A stretch of 25,451 nucleotides of DNA from assembly GCA_011390385.1 (NCBI GenBank), contig JAABSN010000030.1, positions 1 to 25,451 of the forward strand, given 5' to 3'. The stretch comes from Thioalkalivibrio nitratireducens. Its GTDB lineage: Bacteria > Pseudomonadota > Gammaproteobacteria > Ectothiorhodospirales > Ectothiorhodospiraceae. Each line of letters starts with the position of its first letter. Position 1 is the first letter of the stretch. A model generated the notes under the pieces. The model was not told the DNA's origin. It worked only from the letters and a program-made list of their open reading frames with translations, and ran no database searches. A program made the position numbers and the translations under genes. Of this stretch, positions 24,195 to 25,451 are shown piece after piece.

Positions 24195-25451
24195 ATGAAA
24201 CACTCGCACAGCACCGACACCGGCAATCAGGGGCAAGGCGGTCATCGAGCCAATGGCGATCGCAGGGAACATCACCATGACAATCATGCGGGCCACAGCG
24301 TCGGAATGTTCCGGAACAAATTCTGGCTCTCGTTCGCGCTCACGCTGCCGGTCGTCTTCTGGTCCGAGCACATCCAGGGCCTACTGGGCTACGCGGCTCC
24401 GGCATTTCCCGGTTCGCAATTCATCCCGGCCCTCTTCGCCACCGTCGTCTTCTTCTATGGCGGACTCGTCTTTCTCAAGGGGGCCTGGCGCGAGCTGACC
24501 AGTTGGGCCCCGGGAATGATGACGCTCATCTCCCTCGCCATCACGGTCGCCTTCCTCTTCAGCGTCGCGGTGGAACTCGGCTTCGATGCCACGGCGCTGT
24601 GGTGGGAACTCGCCACCCTGGTCACCATCATGCTGCTCGGCCACTGGATCGAGATGCGCTCGATCTCGCAGGCTCAAGGCGCACTGAAGGAACTCGCGAA
24701 ACTGCTGCCGGACAAGGCGACCCGTATCACCGATGGCGAAACCGAGGAGGTGCCGGTCGATGAGCTTTCCGCAGGCGATCTCGTGTTGGTCCGTCCTGGT
24801 GAAAGCGTGCCCGTGGACGGCGTCATCAAGGAGGGCAAGAGCGATCTCAACGAAGCGATGATCACCGGCGAGTCGGAGCCCGTTTCGAAGGCTGAAGGCG
24901 ATGAAGTCATTGCCGGCACCCTCAATGGGGAGGGCTCGTTGCGTGTCGAGGTGAAGGAGGTTGGGGAAGGTACGAAGCTGTCGGGCATCATGCGCCTCGT
25001 ATCGGAGGCACAGGACTCGAAGTCGCGCTCCCAGGAGTTGGCCGATCGTGCCGCCCAGTTGCTCACGGGCATTGCCATCGCGGCCGCACTCCTGACATTC
25101 GTCGTCTGGCACCTTGTGGGTGCGGACATCGACTTTACGGTGGTGCGCGTGGTGACCGTCCTCGTGATCGCCTGCCCACACGCCCTCGGGCTCGCGGTGC
25201 CGCTGGTGATCGCGATCTCGACCACGAAGGGTGCCCAGGGTGGCCTGCTCGTGCGCGACCGGAGAGGCCTGGAAGAGGCGCGCAACCTGAACACAGTGAT
25301 CTTCGACAAAACCGGAACGCTCACGCTGGGCGAGTTCCGGGTCGTCGAGATCGCCTCGGCCGAGGACTTTTCCGAGGACGACGCGTTACGTATCGCCGCT
25401 TCGGTCGAGGCGGAGTCCGAGCACCCGATCGCCAGGGGCATCGTGCAGACG
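24195..25451 (+). CDS. copB: CopB-type copper-transporting P-type ATPase, N-terminal part
   Basis: The frame is open to the right edge (419 codons seen; family members are about 680-750 residues). It is an inner-membrane P1B-ATPase. The N terminus is a His-rich metal-binding tail (residues 1-35, including EHHHDNHAGHS) instead of a CxxC domain. Helices follow from about 42. The actuator motif is TGES (224-227), the transmembrane metal site is CPH (Cys327-Pro-His329), the phosphorylated Asp is 371 in DKTGTLT, and the nucleotide-domain SEHPIA motif is at 408-413. CPH plus a His-rich tail defines the CopB/P1B-3 group, which exports copper, probably to detoxify it. AAAGGA is about 8 nt before the ATG at 24195. 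No copper regulator or partner gene is visible upstream. Confidence 0.95.
   Translation, partial: MKHSHSTDTGNQGQGGHRANGDRREHHHDNHAGHSVGMFRNKFWLSFALTLPVVFWSEHIQGLLGYAAPAFPGSQFIPALFATVVFFYGGLVFLKGAWRELTSWAPGMMTLISLAITVAFLFSVAVELGFDATALWWELATLVTIMLLGHWIEMRSISQAQGALKELAKLLPDKATRITDGETEEVPVDELSAGDLVLVRPGESVPVDGVIKEGKSDLNEAMITGESEPVSKAEGDEVIAGTLNGEGSLRVEVKEVGEGTKLSGIMRLVSEAQDSKSRSQELADRAAQLLTGIAIAAALLTFVVWHLVGADIDFTVVRVVTVLVIACPHALGLAVPLVIAISTTKGAQGGLLVRDRRGLEEARNLNTVIFDKTGTLTLGEFRVVEIASAEDFSEDDALRIAASVEAESEHPIARGIVQT

Noticed and set aside
23162..24226. Minus-strand frame covering the gap before the copper ATPase and the end of the 388-residue gene
   Set aside because: Part of it is antisense to the unknown gene, and the rest has no motif. 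I considered a transposase remnant but see no catalytic signature or terminal repeats.

Overview
The window is 25.4 kb of high-GC bacterial chromosome carrying mostly housekeeping genes. The gene set points to a gammaproteobacterium of the Chromatiales/Ectothiorhodospiraceae kind (inference). The indicators are a TmcA-type tRNA(Met) acetyltransferase, a class I glutamine synthetase behind a sigma-54 promoter, an E. coli-like Cca, a pyrophosphate-type phosphofructokinase instead of an ATP-type one, and a TolC gene preceded by a Pcm-like methyltransferase. There is no rRNA, tRNA, CRISPR array, prophage or insertion sequence that I can see. Both edges cut genes: glyS at the left and a CopB-type P-type ATPase at the right.

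Left part (1-5200): glyS (first 20 codons) and glyQ run leftward. A cation diffusion facilitator and glnA run rightward. The 494 bp after glnA hold a strong terminator, two tandem copies of a REP/BIME-like palindromic element, and the 3' structures of a leftward cold-shock gene, which has a promoter about 120 nt upstream of its start and hence a long leader. tmcA (5198-7216) runs rightward and overlaps the end of uup by 37 bp.

Central part (7180-17543): ten leftward genes, many spaced by only a few bases or overlapping. In transcription order they are an NDUFA9-like SDR protein, cca, a divergent Pcm-like methyltransferase, tolC, an isochorismatase-fold hydrolase, a 48-residue membrane protein, a P-loop NTPase of unknown function, metA, an MFS transporter and uup. 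The NTPase stop and metA start share a base, so these two are probably translated as a pair. The NTPase is the best candidate here for an undescribed function.

Right part (17544-25451): a Sad-type succinate-semialdehyde dehydrogenase (rightward) converges on moaA (leftward). pfp (rightward) converges on adk (leftward) across a shared hairpin terminator. A 388-residue protein that I do not recognise is divergent from adk. A 343-bp stretch without a supported gene then leads to the start of a CopB-type (CPH motif, His-rich N terminus) copper-transporting ATPase that runs off the window.

How the genes fit together: nitrogen assimilation (glnA), methionine entry (metA), translation and tRNA maturation (glyQS, tmcA, cca), cofactor synthesis (moaA), energy and PPi metabolism (pfp, adk), and envelope export or metal handling (tolC, MFS, CDF, CopB). 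No large specialised gene cluster is evident. The points of interest are the NTPase-metA pair, unusual active-site substitutions in MetA and the Pcm-like protein, the unknown 388-residue protein, and several RNA or DNA structures in the intergenic regions.
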